Shown here one piece after another: positions 49,601 through 62,000 of a stretch of 62,000 nt of DNA. Location: positions 1 to 62,000 of the forward strand of contig CAIIXF020000113.1 of NCBI GenBank assembly GCA_903813345.2, written 5' to 3'. This stretch comes from Owenia fusiformis. Taxonomy: Eukaryota > Annelida > Polychaeta > Sabellida > Oweniidae. Every line of letters begins with the position of its first letter. The stretch's first letter is position 1. The notes beneath the pieces are model-generated. The model saw nothing but the letters and a program-made list of their open reading frames with translations. It had not been told where the DNA came from and did not search any database. The position numbers and the translations under genes are program-made.

Positions 49601-50474
49601 CATGCATACAGTGGCTCCGCTAGCTACACTCGTTACGAGGCTACAGAGGGTATAGATGTAACCTTAGGAGAATGTATGCGGTAGATACCCTAGCAACACT
49701 GGCTACGCGGCTACAGAGGGTCTGGAGGTAACCCTAGGAGCAGGCATGCGATGGCTACGCTTTCTAATCTGACTACGCTTCTACACAGGGTCTGGATGTA
49801 GACCTAGGAGCATGCATTCAGTGGGTACGTTAGGTTTATTGGCTACGCGGCTACACAGGGTCTAGAAGTAGGCCTATGAGCATGCATTCAGGGGCTACGC
49901 TAGCTACACTGGCTTTGTGACTACACAGGGTCTAAAAGTAAGCCTAGGATCATGCATTCAGTGGCTACACTGGCTTTGCGACAACTGGTGTATAGAGGTA
50001 ACCAAATGAGCATACATGCTGAGGCTCCGATAGCTACACTCACTACACGGCTACAGAGGTTGTGGAGGTAAGCCTAGGAGCAGGCATTCAGTGGCTACGT
50101 TAGCTACATTGTCTGCGCTGATACACAGGGTCGGTCTGTATGTAAGCCTAGGAGCATGCATACAGTGGCTCCGCTAGCTACACTGGGTACGCTACTACAG
50201 AGTGTACAGAGGTAACCAAAGGAGTATGCATGCTGTGGCTACGCTAGCTACACTCGCAACGCGGCTACAGAGGGTATAGAGGTGACCTTAGGGGAATGTA
50301 TGCGGTAGCTACGCTAGCTACACTGGGTACGCTTCTACAGAGGGTCGGAAGGTAACCCTAGGAGCAGGCATGAGATGACTACGATAGCAACTCTGACTAC
50401 GCTGCTACACAGGGTCTGGATGCAAGCCTAGGAGCATGCATTCAGTGGCAACGCTACCTACACTGGGTAGGCTA
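40691..50474. repeat. Higher-order repeat copy 2 (9784 bp)
   Basis: Nearly identical to copy 1 in every stretch compared by eye. Shares the 142 bp deletion (at about 41310) and lacks a further 10 bp near 42107. Blocks of 3565 and 6219 bp. Confidence 0.9.
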
Positions 50475-53400
50475 CTACAGAGTGATTATATGTAACCTAA
50501 GGAGCATGCATGCGGTGGCTACACTAGCTACACTCGCTACGCGGCTACATACGTAGGTTCTGGAGATTAGTCTAGGAGCAGGGATTCGGAGGCTACGTAC
50601 ACTATCTAGACTGACTACGCTGACATTACAGGGTCGGAATGTAAGCCTAGGAGCATGCATTCAGTGGCAACGCTAGCTACACTGGGTAGGCTACTACAGA
50701 GTGAATAGAGGTAACCTAAGTTGCAGTTACAGAGTGTACAGAGGTAACCAAAGGAGTATGCATGCTGTGGCTACGCTAGCTACACTTGCAACGCGGCAAC
50801 AGAGGGTATAGAGGTGACCTTAGGGGATTGTATGCGGTAGCTACGCTAGCTACACTGGGTACGCTTCTACAGAGTGTCTGAAGGGATGCGATGGCTACGC
50901 TAGCTACTCTGACTACGCTGCTACACAGGATCTGGATGTAAGCCGAGGAGCATGTATTCAGTGGCAACGCTAGCTACACTGGGTAGGCTACTACAGAGTG
51001 ATTATAGGTAACCTAAGGAGCATACATGCGGTGGCTACGCTAGTTAGACTCGCTACGCAGCTACAGAGGTTCTTGAGGTAAGCCTAGTAGCATGCATTCA
51101 GTGGCAACGCTAGCTACACTGGGAAGGCTAATACAGAGTGAATAGAACCTCAGGAGCAGCTACGCGGCTGTAGAGGGTATAGAGGTAAGATTAGGAGAAT
51201 GTATGCGTTAGCTACACTGGCTACGCGATTACAGAGGATATAGAGGTTACCTAAGGAGCATGCATGCGTTGGCTACGCTAGCTACACTTGCAACGCGGCT
51301 ACAGAGGGTATAGAGGTGACCTTAGGGGAATGTATGCGGTAGCTACGCTAGCTACACTGGGTACGCTTCTACAGAGGGTCTGAAGGTAACCCTAGGAGCA
51401 GGCATGTGATGGCTACGCTAGCAACTCTGACTACGCTGCTACAAAGGGTCGGTCTGGATGTAAGCCTAGGAGCATTCATACATACGTAGGTTCTGGAAAT
51501 TAGTCTAGGAGCAGGGATTCGGAGGCTACGTACGCTATCTAGACTGACTACGCTGACATTACAGGGTCGGAATGTAAGCCTAGGAGCATGCATTCAGTGG
51601 CAACGCTAGTTACACTGGGTAGGCTACTACAGGAGGAGCAGCTACGCGGCCATAGAGGTAACCTTAGTAGAATGAATGCGTTAGCTACACTGGCTACGCT
51701 GCTACAGAGTGTACAGAGGTAACCCAAGGAGCATACATGCTGTGGCTACGATAGTTACACTCACTACACAGCTACAGAGGATGTGGATGTAAGCCTAGGA
51801 GCAGGCATTCAGTGGCTACGTTAGCTACATTGGCTACTCGGCTACACAGGGTCTGGATGTAAGCCTAGGAACATGCATTCAGTAGCTCCGCTATCTACAC
51901 TGGGTACGCTACAACAGAGTGTGTAGAGGTAACCTAAGAGCAGCGCTATAGCTACGCGGCTATTGAGGTAACCTTAGTAGAATGAATGCGTTAGCTACAC
52001 TGGCTACGCTGCTACAGAGTGTACAGAGGTAACCCAAGGAGAATACATGCCTAGGAGCAGGGATTCGGAGGCTACGTAAGCTATCTAGACTGACTACGCT
52101 GACATTACAGGGTCGGAATGTAAGCCCAGGAGCATGCATTCAGTGGCAACTTGGTAGGCTACTACAGAGTGAATAGAGGTAACCTAAGGAGCAGCTACGC
52201 GGCTATAGAGGGTATAGAGGTAACCATAGGAGAATGTATGCGTTAGCTACATTGGCTACGCGATTACAGACGATATAGAGATTACCTAAGGAGCATGCAT
52301 GCGGTGGCTACACTACCTACACTCGCTACGCGGATACATAGGTTCTGGAGATTAGCCTAGGAAAAGGGATTCGGAGGCTACGTACGCTATCTAGACTGAC
52401 TACGCTGACATTACATGGTCGGAATGTAAGCCTAGGAGCATGCATTCAGTGGCAACGCTATTTACACTGGGTAGGCTACTACAGGAGGAGCAGCTACGCG
52501 GCTATAGAGGTAACCTTAGTAGAATGAATGCGTTAGCTACACTGGCTACGCTGCTACAGAGTGTACAGAGGTAACCCAAGGAGCATACATGCTGTTGCTA
52601 CGATAGTTACACTCACTACACAGCTACAGAGGATGTGGATGTAAGCCTAGGAGCAGGCATTCAGTGGCTATGTTAGCTACATTGGCTACTCGGCTACACA
52701 GGGTCTGGATGTAAGCCTAGGAACATGCATTCAGTAGCTCCGCTATCTACACTGGGTACGCTACAACAGAGTGTGTAGAGGTAACCAAACGAGTATGCAT
52801 GCTGTGGCTACGCTAGCTACACTGGGTAGGCTACTACAGAGTGAATAGAGGTAACCTAAGGAGCAGCTACGCGGCTATAGAGGTAACCTTAGTAGAATGA
52901 ATGCGTTAGCTACACTGGCTACGCTGCTACAGAGTGTACAGAGGTAACACAAGGAGAATACATGCTGTGGTTACACTGTGGATAGTTACACTCACGACAC
53001 AGCTACAGAGGTTGTGGAGGAGCCTAGGAGCAGGCATTCAGTGGCTACGTTAGCTACATTGGCTACGCAGCTACACAGGGTCTGGGTGTATGTTTAGGAG
53101 CATGCATTCAGTGGCCCCACTGGGTACGCTACTACAGAGTGTATAGAGGTAACCAAACGAGTATGCATGCTGTGGCTACGCTAGCTACACTCGCAACGTA
53201 GCTACAGAGGGTATAGAGGTGACCTTAGGGGAATGTATGTGCTTGCTACGGTAGCTACAATGGGTACGCTTCTACAGAGGGTCGGAAGGTAACCCTAGGA
53301 GCATGCATACAGTGGCTCCGCTAGCTACACTCGTTACGAGGCTACAGAGGGTATAGATGTAACCTTAGGAGAATGTATGCGGTAGATACCCTAGCAACAC

Positions 53401-56400
53401 TGGCTACGCGGCTACAGAGGGTCTGGAGGTAACCCTAGGAGCAGGCATGCGATGGCTACGCTTTCTAATCTGACTACGCTTCTACACAGGGTCTGGATGT
53501 AGACCTAGGAGCATGCATTCAGTGGGTACGTTAGGTTTATTGGCTACGCGGCTACACAGGGTCTAGAAGTAGGCCTATGAGCATGCATTCAGGGGCTACG
53601 CTAGCTACACTGGCTTTGTGACTACACAGGGTCTAAAAGTAAGCCTAGGAGCATGCATTCAGTGGCTACACTGGCTTTGCGACAACTGGTGTATAGAGGT
53701 AACCAAATGAGCATACATGCTGAGGCTCCGATAGCTACACTCACTACACGGCTACAGAGGTTGTGGAGGTAAGCCTAGGAGCAGGCATTCAGTGGCTACG
53801 TTAGCTACATTGTCTGCGCTGATACACAGGGTCGGTCTGTATGTAAGCCTAGGAGCATGCATACAGTGGCTCCGCTAGCTACACTGGGTACGCTACTACA
53901 GAGTGTACAGAGGTAACCAAAGGAGTATGCATGCTGTGGCTACGCTAGCTACACTCGCAACGCGGCTACAGAGGGTATAGAGGTGACCTTAGGGGAATGT
54001 ATGCGGTAGCTACGCTAGCTACACTGGGTACGCTTCTACAGAGGGTCGGAAGGTAACCCTAGGAGCAGGCATGAGATGACTACGATAGCAACTCTGACTA
54101 CGCTGCTACACAGGGTCTGGATGCAAGCCTAGGAGCATGCATTCAGTGGCAACGCTACCTACACTGGGTAGGCTACTACAGAGTGATTATATGTAACCTA
54201 AGGAGCATGCATGCGGTGGCTACACTAGCTACACTCGCTACGCGGCTACATACGTAGGTTCTGGAGATTAGTCTAGGAGCAGGGATTCGGAGGCTACGTA
54301 CACTATCTAGACTGACTACGCTGACATTACAGGGTCGGAATGTAAGCCTAGGAGCATGCATTCAGTGGCAACGCTAGCTACACTGGGTAGGCTACTACAG
54401 AGTGAATAGAGGTAACCTAAGTTGCAGTTACAGAGTGTACAGAGGTAACCAAAGGAGTATGCATGCTGTGGCTACGCTAGCTACACTTGCAACGCGGCAA
54501 CAGAGGGTATAGAGGTGACCTTAGGGGATTGTATGCGGTAGCTACGCTAGCTACACTGGGTACGCTTCTACAGAGTGTCTGAAGGTAACCCTAGGAGCAG
54601 GGATGCGATGGCTACGCTAGCTACTCTGACTACGCTGCTACACAGGATCTGGATGTAAGCCGAGGAGCATGTATTCAGTGGCAACGCTAGCTTCACTGGG
54701 TAGGCTACTACAGAGTGATTATAGGTAACCTAAGGAGCATGCATGCGGTGGCTACGCTAGTTAGACTCGCTACGCGGCTACAGAGGTTCTTGAGGTAAGC
54801 CTAGTAGCATGCATTCAGTGGCAACGCTAGCTACACTGGGAAGGCTAATACAGAGTGAATAGAACCTCAGGAGCAGCTACGCGGCTGTAGAGGGTATAGA
54901 GGTAAGATTAGGAGAATGTATGCGTTAGCTACACTGGCTACGCGATTACAGAGGATATAGAGGTTACCTAAGGAGCATGCATGCGTTGGCTACGCTAGCT
55001 ACACTTGCAACGCGGCTACAGAGGGTATAGAGGTGACCTTAGGGGAATGTATGCGGTAGCTACGCTAGCTACACTGGGTACGCTTCTACAGAGGGTCTGA
55101 AGGTAACCCTAGGAGCAGGCATGTGATGGCTACGCTAGCAACTCTGACTACGCTGCTACAAAGGGTCGGTCTGGATGTAAGCCTAGGAGCATTCATACAT
55201 ACGTAGGTTCTGGAAATTAGTCTAGGAGCAGGGATTCGGAGGCTACGTACGCTATCTAGACTGACTACGCTGACATTACAGGGTCTGGATGTAAGCCTAG
55301 GAACATGCATTCAGTAGCTCCGCTATCTACACTGGGTACGCTACAACAGAGTGTGTAGAGGTAACCTAAGAGCAGCGCTATAGCTACGCGGCTATAGAGG
55401 TAACCTTAGTAGAATGAATGCGTTAGCTACACTGGCTACGCTGCTACAGAGTGTACAGAGGTAACCCAAGGAGCATACATGCTGTGGCTACGATAGTTAC
55501 ACTCACTACACAGCTACAGAGGATGTGGATGTAAGCCTAGGAGCATGCATTCAGTGGCTCCGCTAGCTACACTGGGTACGCTACTACAGAGGTAACCAAA
55601 GGAGTATGCATGCTGTGGCTACGCTAGATACACTCGCAACGCGGCTACAGAGGGTATAGAGGTGACCTTAGGGGATTGTATGCGGTAGCTACGCTAGCTA
55701 CACTGGGTACGCTTCTACAGAGTGTCTGAAGGTAACCCTAGGAGCAGGGATGCGATGGCTACGCTAGCTACTCTGACTACGCTGCTACACAGGGTCTGGA
55801 TGTAAGCCGAGGAGCATGCATTCAGTGGCAACGCTAGCTACACTGGGTAGGCTACTACAGAGTGATTATAGGTAACCTAAGGAGCATGCATGCGGTGGCT
55901 ACACTAGCTATACTAGCTAAGCGGCTACATAGGTTCTGGAGATTAGCCTAGGAGCAGTGATTCGGAGGCTACGATATCTAGACTGACTACGCTGACATTA
56001 CAGGGTCGGAATGTAAGCCTAGTAGCATGCATTCAGTGGCAACGCTAGCTACACTGGGTAGGATAATACAGAGTGAATAAAACCTCAGGAGCAGCTACGC
56101 GGCTATAGAGGGTATAGAGGTAAGATTAGGAGAATGTATGCGCTAGCTACACTGGCTACGCGATTACAGAGGATATAGAGGTTACCTAAGGAGCATGCAT
56201 GCGGTGGCTACACTACCTACACTGGGTACGCTTCTACAGAGGGTCTGAAGGTAACCCTAGGAGCAGGCATGCGATGGATACGCTAGCTACTCTGACTACG
56301 CTGCTACACAAGGTCTTGATGTAAGCCTAGGAGCATGCATTCAGTGGCAACGCTAGCTACACTGGGTTACTAAAGAGTGATTATAGGTAACTTAAGGAGC

Positions 56401-59400
56401 ATGCATGCGGTGGCTACACTACCTACACTCGCTATGCGGCTACATAGGTTCTGGAGATTAGCCTAGGAGCAGGGATTCGGAGGCTACGTACGCTATCTAG
56501 ACTGACTACGCTGACATTACAGGGTCGGAATGTAAGCCCAGGAGCATGCATTCAGTGGCAACTTGGTAGGCTACTACAGAGTGAATAGAGGTAACCTAAG
56601 GAGCAGCTACGCGGCTACAGAGGGTATAGAGGTAACCATAGGAGAATGTATGCGTTAGCTACATTGGCTACGCGATTACAGACGATATAGAGGTTACCTA
56701 AGGAGCATGCATGCGTTGGCTACACTACCTACACTCGTACCTTATCTAGACTGACTACGCTTACATTACAGGGTCGGAATGTAAGCCTAGGAGCATGCAT
56801 TCAGTGGCAACGCTAGCTACACTGGGTAGGCTACTACAGAGTGAATAGAGGTAACCTAAGGAGCAGCTACGCGGCTATAGAGGTAACCTTAGTAGAATGA
56901 ATGCGTTAGCTACACTTGCTACGCTGCTACAGAGTGTACAGAGGTAACCCAAGGAGAATACATGCCTAGGAGCAGGGATTCGGAGGCTACGTAAGCTATC
57001 TAGACTGACTACGCTGACATTACATGGTCGGAATGTAAGCCTAGGAGCATGCATTCAGTGGCAACGCTATTTACACTGGGTAGGCTACTACAGGAGGAGC
57101 AGCTACGCGGCTATAGAGGTAACCTTAGTAGAATGAATGCGTTAGCTACACTGGCTACGCAGCTACAGAGTGTACAGAGGTAACCCAAGGAGCATACATG
57201 CTGTGGCTACGATAGTTACACTCACTACACAGCTACAGAGGATGTGGATGTAAGCCTAGGAGCAGGCATTCAGTGGCTACGTTAGCTACATTGTCTGCGC
57301 TGATACACAGGGTCGGTCTGTATGTAAGCCTAGGAGCATGCATTCAGTGGCTCCGCTAGCTACACTGGGTACGCTACTACAGAGGTAACCAAAGGAGTAT
57401 GCATGCTGTGGCTACGCTAGATACACTCGCAACGCGGCTACAGAGGGTATAGAGGTGACCTTAGGGGATTGTATGCGGTAGCTACGCTAGCTACACTGGG
57501 TACGCTTCTACAGAGTGTCTGAAGGTAACCCAAGGAGCAGGGATTCGATGGCTACGCTAGCTACTCTGACTACACTGCTACACAGGGTCTGGATGTAAGC
57601 CGAGGAGCATGCATTCAGTGGCAACGCTAGCTACACTGGGTAGGCTACTACAGAGTGATTATAGGTAACCTAAGGAGCATGCATGCGGTGGCTACACTAG
57701 CTATACTAGCTAAGCGGCTACATAGGTTCTGGAGATTAGCCTAGGAGCAGTGATTCGGAGGCTACGATATCTAGACTGACTACGCTGACATTACAGGGTC
57801 GGAATGTAAGCCTAGTAGCATGCATTCAGGAGCAGCTACGCGGCTATAGAGGGTATAGAGGTAACCATAGGAGAATGTATGCGTTATCTACATAGGCTAC
57901 GCGATTACAGACGATATAGAGGTTACCTAAGGAGCATGCATGCGGTGGCTACACTACCTACACTCGCTACGCGGATACATAGGTTCTGGAGATTAGCCTA
58001 GGAAAAGGGATTCGGAGGCTACGTACGCTATCTAGACTGACTACGCTGACATTACAGGGTCGGAATGTAAGCCTAGGAGCATGCATTCAGTGGCAACGCT
58101 AGTTACACTGGGTAGGCTACTACAGGAGGAGCAGCTACGCGGCTATAGAGGTAACCTTAGTAGAATGAATGCGTTACGCTGCTACAGAGTGTACAGAGGT
58201 AACCCAAGGAGAATACATGCTGTGGTTACACTGTGGATAGTTACACTCACGACACAGCTACAGAGGTTGTGGAGGAGCCTAGGAGCAGGCATTCAGTGGC
58301 TACGTTAGCTACATTGGCTACGCAGCTACACAGGGTCTGGATGTATGCCTAGGAGCATGCATTAGTGGCTCCACTGGGTACGCTACTACAGAGTGTATAG
58401 AGGTAACCAAAGTAGTATGCATGCTGTGGCTACGCTAGCTACACTTGCAACGCGGCTACAGAGGGTATAGAGGTGACCATTTGGGGAATGTATGAGGTAG
58501 CTATGCTAGACTGGGTACGCTTCTACACAAGGTCTTGATGTAAGCCTAGGAGCATGCATTCAGTGGCAACGCTAGCTACACTGGGTAGGCTACTACAGAG
58601 TGAATAGAGGTAACCTAATGAGCAGCTACGCGGCTATAGAGGTAACCTTAGTAGAATGAATGCGTTAGCTACACTGGCTACGCTGCTACAGAGTGTACAG
58701 AGGTAACCCAAGGAGCATACATGCTGTTGCTACGATAGTTACACTCACTACACAGCTACAGAGGATGTGGATGTAAGCCTAGGAGCAGGCATTCAGTGGC
58801 TATGTTAGCTACATTGGCTACTCGGCTACACAGGGTCTGGATGTAAGCCTAGGAACATGCATTCAGTAGCTCCGCTATCTACACTGGGTACGCTACAACA
58901 GAGTGTGTAGAGGTAACCAAACGAGTATGCATGCTGTGGCTACGCTAGCTACACTGGGTAGGCTACTACAGAGTGAATAGAGGTAACCTAAGGAGCAGCT
59001 ACGCGGCTATAGAGGTAATCTTAGTAGAATGAATGCGTTAGCTACACTGGCTACGCTGCTACAGAGTGTACAGAGGTAACACAAGGAGAATACATGCTGT
59101 GGTTACACTGTGGATAGTTACACTCACGACACAGCTACAGAGGTTGTGGAGGAGCCTAGGAGCAGGCATTCAGTGGCTACGTTAGCTACATTGGCTACGC
59201 AGCTACACAGGGTCTGGATGTATGTTTAGGAGCATGCATTCAGTGGCCCCACTGGGTACGCTACTACAGAGTGTATAGAGGTAACCAAACGAGTATGCAT
59301 GCTGTGGCTACGCTAGCTACACTCGCAACGTGGCTACAGAGGGTATAGAGGTGACCTTAGGGGAATGTATGTGCTTGCTACGGTAGCTACAATGGGTACG

Positions 59401-60307
59401 CTTCTACAGAGGGTCGGAAGGTAACCCTAGGAGCATGCATACAGTGGCTCCGCTAGCTACACTCGTTACGAGGCTACAGAGGGTATAGATGTAACCTTAG
59501 GAGAATGTATGCGGTAGATACCCTAGCAACACTGGCTACGCGGCTACAGAGGGTCTGGAGGTAACCCTAGGAGCAGGCATGCGATGGCTACGCTTTCTAA
59601 TCTGACTACGCTTCTACACAGGGTCTGGATGTAGACCTAGGAGCATGCATTCAGTGGGTACGTTAGGTTTATTGGCTACGCGGCTACACAGGGTCTAGAA
59701 GTAGGCCTATGAGCATGCATTCAGGGGCTACGCTAGCTACACTGGCTTTGTGACTACACAGGGTCTAAAAGTAAGCCTAGGATCATGCATTCAGTGGCTA
59801 CACTGGCTTTGCGACAACTGGTGTATAGAGGTAACCAAATGAGCATACATGCTGAGGCTCCGATAGCTACACTCACTACACGGCTACAGAGGTTGTGGAG
59901 GTAAGCCTAGGAGCAGGCATTCAGTGGCTACGTTAGCTACATTGTCTGCGCTGATACACAGGGTCGGTCTGTATGTAAGCCTAGGAGCATGCATACAGTG
60001 GCTCCGCTAGCTACACTGGGTACGCTACTACAGAGTGTACAGAGGTAACCAAAGGAGTATGCATGCTGTGGCTACGCTAGCTACACTCGCAACGCGGCTA
60101 CAGAGGGTATAGAGGTGACCTTAGGGGAATGTATGCGGTAGCTACGCTAGCTACACTGGGTACGCTTCTACAGAGGGTCGGAAGGTAACCCTAGGAGCAG
60201 GCATGAGATGACTACGATAGCAACTCTGACTACGCTGCTACACAGGGTCTGGATGCAAGCCTAGGAGCATGCATTCAGTGGCAACGCTACCTACACTGGG
60301 TAGGCTA
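50475..60307. repeat. Higher-order repeat copy 3 (9833 bp)
   Basis: Retains the 142 bp missing from copies 1 and 2, lacks 16 bp near 50884 and 13 bp near 58175, and lacks about one monomer near 55530. Blocks of 3701 and 6132 bp. Confidence 0.9.
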
Positions 60308-62000
60308 CTACAGAGTGATTATATGTAACCTAAGGAGCATGCATGCGGTGGCTACACTAGCTACACTCGCTACGCGGCTACATACGTAGGTTCTGGAGAT
60401 TAGTCTAGGAGCAGGGATTCGGAGGCTACGTACACTATCTAGACTGACTACGCTGACATTACAGGGTCGGAATGTAAGCCTAGGAGCATGCATTCAGTGG
60501 CAACGCTAGCTACACTGGGTAGGCTACTACAGAGTGAATAGAGGTAACCTAAGTTGCAGTTACAGAGTGTACAGAGGTAACCAAAGGAGTATGCATGCTG
60601 TGGCTACGCTAGCTACACTTGCAACGCGGCAACAGAGGGTATAGAGGTGACCTTAGGGGATTGTATGCGGTAGCTACGCTAGCTACACTGGGTACGCTTC
60701 TACAGAGTGTCTGAAGGTAACCCTAGGAGCAGGGATGCGATGGCTACGCTAGCTACTCTGACTACGCTGCTACACAGGATCTGGATGTAAGCCGAGGAGC
60801 ATGTATTCAGTGGCAACGCTAGCTACACTGGGTAGGCTACTACAGAGTGATTATAGGTAACCTAAGGAGCATACATGCGGTGGCTACGCTAGTTAGACTC
60901 GCTACGCAGCTACAGAGGTTCTTGAGGTAAGCCTAGTAGCATGCATTCAGTGGCAACGCTAGCTACACTGGGAAGGCTAATACAGAGTGAATAGAACCTC
61001 AGGAGCAGCTACGCGGCTGTAGAGGGTATAGAGGTAAGATTAGGAGAATGTATGCGTTAGCTACACTGGCTACGCGATTACAGAGGATATAGAGGTTACC
61101 TAAGGAGCATGCATGCGTTGGCTACGCTAGCTACACTTGCAACGCGGCTACAGAGGGTATAGAGGTGACCTTAGGGGAATGTATGCGGTAGCTACGCTAG
61201 CTACACTGGGTACGCTTCTACAGAGGGTCTGAAGGTAACCCTAGGAGCAGGCATGTGATGGCTACGCTAGCAACTCTGACTACGCTGCTACAAAGGGTCG
61301 GTCTGGATGTAAGCCTAGGAGCATTCATACATACGTAGGTTCTGGAAATTAGTCTAGGAGCAGGGATTCGGAGGCTACGTACGCTATCTAGACTGACTAC
61401 GCTGACATTACAGGGTCGGAATGTAAGCCTAGGAGCATGCATTCAGTGGCAACGCTAGTTACACTGGGTAGGCTACTACAGGAGGAGCAGCTACGCGGCC
61501 ATAGAGGTAACCTTAGTAGAATGAATGCGTTAGCTACACTGGCTACGCTGCTACAGAGTGTACAGAGGTAACCCAAGGAGCATACATGCTGTGGCTACGA
61601 TAGTTACACTCACTACACAGCTACAGAGGATGTGGATGTAAGCCTAGGAGCAGGCATTCAGTGGCTACGTTAGCTACATTGGCTACTCGGCTACACAGGG
61701 TCTGGATGTAAGCCTAGGAACATGCATTCAGTAGCTCCGCTATCTACACTGGGTACGCTACAACAGAGTGTGTAGAGGTAACCTAAGAGCAGCGCTATAG
61801 CTACGCGGCTATTGAGGTAACCTTAGTAGAATGAATGCGTTAGCTACACTGGCTACGCTGCTACAGAGTGTACAGAGGTAACCCAAGGAGAATACATGCC
61901 TAGGAGCAGGGATTCGGAGGCTACGTAAGCTATCTAGACTGACTACGCTGACATTACAGGGTCGGAATGTAAGCCCAGGAGCATGCATTCAGTGGCAACT
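60308..62000. repeat. Higher-order repeat copy 4 (partial, cut by window end)
   Basis: The first 1.69 kb of a further unit. Like copy 3 it keeps the 142 bp segment, but it does not have the 16 bp deletion. Confidence 0.88.

Larger units (their letters stand above)
16697..62000. repeat. Satellite array, ~70 bp monomer, continues past the window
   Basis: 45.3 kb of head-to-tail monomers, typically GGAGCATGCATTCAGTGG, then CTACGCTAGCTACACTGG, CTACGCGGCTACACAGGG and TCTGGATGTAAGCCTA (70 bp). The left boundary is sharp at 16697, where base composition jumps from AT-rich to roughly half GC. All array open frames (the recurring 61- and 74-codon minus frames, and 58081-58308 and 50776-50967) are repeat shadows: 70 is not a multiple of three, so a frame closes and restarts every 210 bp. 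No gene or transposon interrupts the array. Confidence 0.97.

Noticed and set aside
20068-61442. Repeated 61- and 74-codon minus-strand frames as a tandem gene family
   Set aside because: They are the same satellite monomers read by chance without stops. The frame shifts every monomer because 70 is not divisible by three, and there is no promoter, start context or conserved domain.
16697-62000. CRISPR-like array
   Set aside because: There are no unique spacers between identical short repeats; every base belongs to the monomer, and the setting is eukaryotic with no cas genes.

Overview
This looks like nuclear DNA from an animal, most likely a marine invertebrate; the species cannot be named from the sequence. 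No intact host gene was recognised. Evidence for an animal: a decayed mariner transposase (DD34D), a decayed gene ending in a tesmin/TSO1-type CXC domain (a multi-copy family in invertebrates), a miniature LTR retrotransposon, many foldback/MITE elements and a very long satellite array. There is no bacterial-style gene organisation.

Layout. Positions 1-16696 are AT-rich and consist largely of transposable-element remains. A frameshifted CXC-family pseudogene lies on the minus strand across 2784-5330. It is split by a 1.3 kb insertion (2944-4247, with ATTGGT on both sides) and by a 420 bp foldback element (4449-4868). A TA-flanked MITE follows (5463-5954), then a ~173 bp tandem duplication (6309-6660). 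Element 'E' (7120-10030) has 23 bp perfect terminal inverted repeats and abuts an inverted 237 bp piece of satellite (10031-10267). Next come a mariner with ~190 bp terminal repeats (10519-12009), a nest of three transposons (12139-14104), a TRIM-like retrotransposon whose LTRs carry a tRNA-like pol III promoter (14516-15103), and a second, inverted, partial E copy (15754-16696).

From 16697 to the end (45.3 kb, continuing past the window) everything is one satellite with a basic period of about 70 bp. The left edge is irregular. After ~20 kb the array is built of 2.6-6.2 kb blocks, and from ~30.9 kb of a higher-order repeat about 9.8 kb long (9794, 9784 and 9833 bp plus a partial fourth copy). 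The short open frames that recur in the array are shadows of the repeat, not genes.

The most interesting reading is structural. The inverted satellite piece at 10031-10267 and the start of the main array at 16697 appear to be the two sides of one satellite unit. They share the 5 bp TAGTA next to identical E termini. An E element probably inserted into the array edge, and a later inversion between two oppositely oriented E copies moved one side about 6.4 kb away and flipped it. The second notable item is the TRIM with tRNA-like boxes inside its LTR.
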